NCBI RefSeq assembly: GCF_000378105.1
Contig: NZ_KB899251.1
Span: 62,001 to 126,000, forward strand
Direction: 5' to 3'
Length of the DNA stretch: 64,000 bases
Source of the DNA: Rubritalea marina DSM 17716
GTDB lineage: Bacteria > Verrucomicrobiota > Verrucomicrobiia > Verrucomicrobiales > Akkermansiaceae
Under the pieces are notes generated by a model. That model had not been told where the DNA came from. It did no database searches and was given only the letters and a program-made list of their open reading frames with translations. The stretch's first letter is position 1, and the number at the start of each line of letters is the position of its first letter. Below, in pieces: positions 62,938 through 64,000 of the stretch. The position numbers were made by a program, and so were the translations under genes.

Positions 62938-64000
62938 ATGAAAAACAACCAAACTAGACGCCCATTTAGTCGTAAGTGGCTGGCGTTAATGGCTGCAGTA
63001 CAATGTTTTAGTACGCAGGATGCAGATGCAATCTTACACAACAATCAAGCCTACGGGTACATCTACTGGGAGCACGGCAATCCGATTGTTAGTCCACGCT
63101 ACTGGGGGGTAGTGAATCCAGCAGCGGAAGCCAATCCAGATGTGATTATTCAAACAGGATATTATAGTTTGCGTTTTGATTGTGATGATGTGCAATTGAC
63201 GGGTTTTGATGCAGTGTCTGGTTCTGATTATATGTCAGCGTTGACAGAGGATGTGACTACTTTTTCTCCAGCAGATATGGATTTATCGGTGACGGTGGAT
63301 GGAGTTGTTTATACCTGTGTGTCAGGAGATGTTCGTGATGGATATAACTTGAATGTACGTTTGGTCGAAGCTGGGCAATATCTGCAGCGATTTGACCATC
63401 AAGGTTTGGTCTTTGAGGACGACCAAGGCAATCAGCTTGGAGCGTATGGCCGCATCGAAATCTGTGCTTGGCCTGAGCGTGTGACGTTCACGCTAGATTT
63501 TCGTGATGTGAATGGTGATCCGGTGGTGACAGGCATCACGGACACGAGTATCGACATTGTTTCTCCCAATGGCACCCAGTTTTCTGCAAGTGCCACAGAG
63601 AACCATGTGTCATTGGGGGTGATGCCTCAATTCAATGTGCAGATTGGAGTTCAGTCACCATCTGTCTTTGTGAATGATGCGATTAATGTGAGTGATAACA
63701 GCGCGCTCGATGTGAGCTTTGATGAAGTGCTGGGAGCGGTGAAAATTGATTTAGCCAACGAGAAATACTTCCGCTGGCCTGCTGACATCGATCAGGTAGA
63801 TGAATTTGAGATCGAAGTGACGAATCCTGTTGGAGGTCCGATCACGATCCCTTTGGTGTTTGATGAGGGGCAAGTAGGTGCAATTACTGGTACTTCGATG
63901 GTGCTATTAGACGATGTCAATTATGGTGCGCCACTCGGTCAGCCGGTGCAGATTTCCAAGAACTGGCATTGGATTGCAGACCAACCGATGATTCATGATG
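62938..64000 (+). CDS. large exported protein, 3' end outside window
   Basis: An open frame starts at ATG 62938 and runs without a stop for 354 codons to the window edge. It has a long basic signal region (KNNQTRRPFSRKWLALMAAVQCFSTQDADA), then a Trp/Tyr-rich and Asp/Gly-rich beta region (GYIYWEHGNPIVSPRYWGV, DVNGDPVVTGITDTS). The build is that of a large surface or secreted protein. Nearby PEP-CTERM and LysM genes agree with a cell-envelope setting. The family is not recognised. Confidence 0.75.
   Translation, partial: MKNNQTRRPFSRKWLALMAAVQCFSTQDADAILHNNQAYGYIYWEHGNPIVSPRYWGVVNPAAEANPDVIIQTGYYSLRFDCDDVQLTGFDAVSGSDYMSALTEDVTTFSPADMDLSVTVDGVVYTCVSGDVRDGYNLNVRLVEAGQYLQRFDHQGLVFEDDQGNQLGAYGRIEICAWPERVTFTLDFRDVNGDPVVTGITDTSIDIVSPNGTQFSASATENHVSLGVMPQFNVQIGVQSPSVFVNDAINVSDNSALDVSFDEVLGAVKIDLANEKYFRWPADIDQVDEFEIEVTNPVGGPITIPLVFDEGQVGAITGTSMVLLDDVNYGAPLGQPVQISKNWHWIADQPMIHD

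Overview
The window looks like chromosomal DNA of a Verrucomicrobiota bacterium, probably Verrucomicrobiales. This is inferred from the mix of genes: a fused membrane/spermidine-synthase-like protein, EboC/EboE, FabV, a PEP-CTERM exported protein, type B L31, an extended U32 protein, many small exported or membrane proteins without clear homologues, and hairpin-rich intergenic repeats. No rRNA operon, CRISPR array, prophage or intact IS element was seen.

Layout. 1-7 kb: a 2-Cys peroxiredoxin and a four-gene leftward operon encoding a JetA-JetB-JetC (MksF-E-B) SMC-like complex, followed by a small membrane protein; no JetD nuclease gene is present. 7-14 kb: two TIM-barrel proteins around an EboC prenyltransferase, then FabV, a VanZ-like protein, a BrnT-BrnA toxin-antitoxin pair and a MarC protein. 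14-28 kb is mostly core metabolism and information processing: a 1036-residue fused MFS/spermidine-synthase-like protein, SucC-SucD, RpoA-L17, PhoH, L31, then dapA-dapB-folK-panB (lysine/cell wall, folate, pantothenate). YoeB-YefM lies at 28 kb and ClpB at 28.6-31.2 kb. 31.3-33.3 kb is an AT-richer accessory block of five small leftward genes.

33.7-43.6 kb carries a GH67-like protein and then a six-gene TonB energising operon (DUF3450, TtpC-like ExbB, ExbB, ExbD, TonB, TPR protein). It faces a convergent TonB-dependent receptor gene, with an MntR/DtxR-like regulator divergent from the receptor. Four copies of the palindrome GTAGC-N4-GCTAC, three between receptor and regulator and one before the TonB operon, tie these genes into one predicted metal-responsive regulon with MntR-type operators. 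This is the strongest system-level inference in the window.

43.6-49.5 kb mixes TruA, poorly known genes, structured intergenic repeats and an AT-rich insert flanked by a duplicated 3' end of the U32 gene. 49.5-64 kb holds the U32 protein, TrmD, RNase HI, a tRNA-Leu with anticodon AAG, a TlpA-like protein without its cysteines, a membrane protein with repeated SLxDAM motifs next to a PstS-like/OmpA fusion, a four-cysteine mini-protein, a PEP-CTERM protein, a LysM protein, and the start of a long exported protein that runs off the end.
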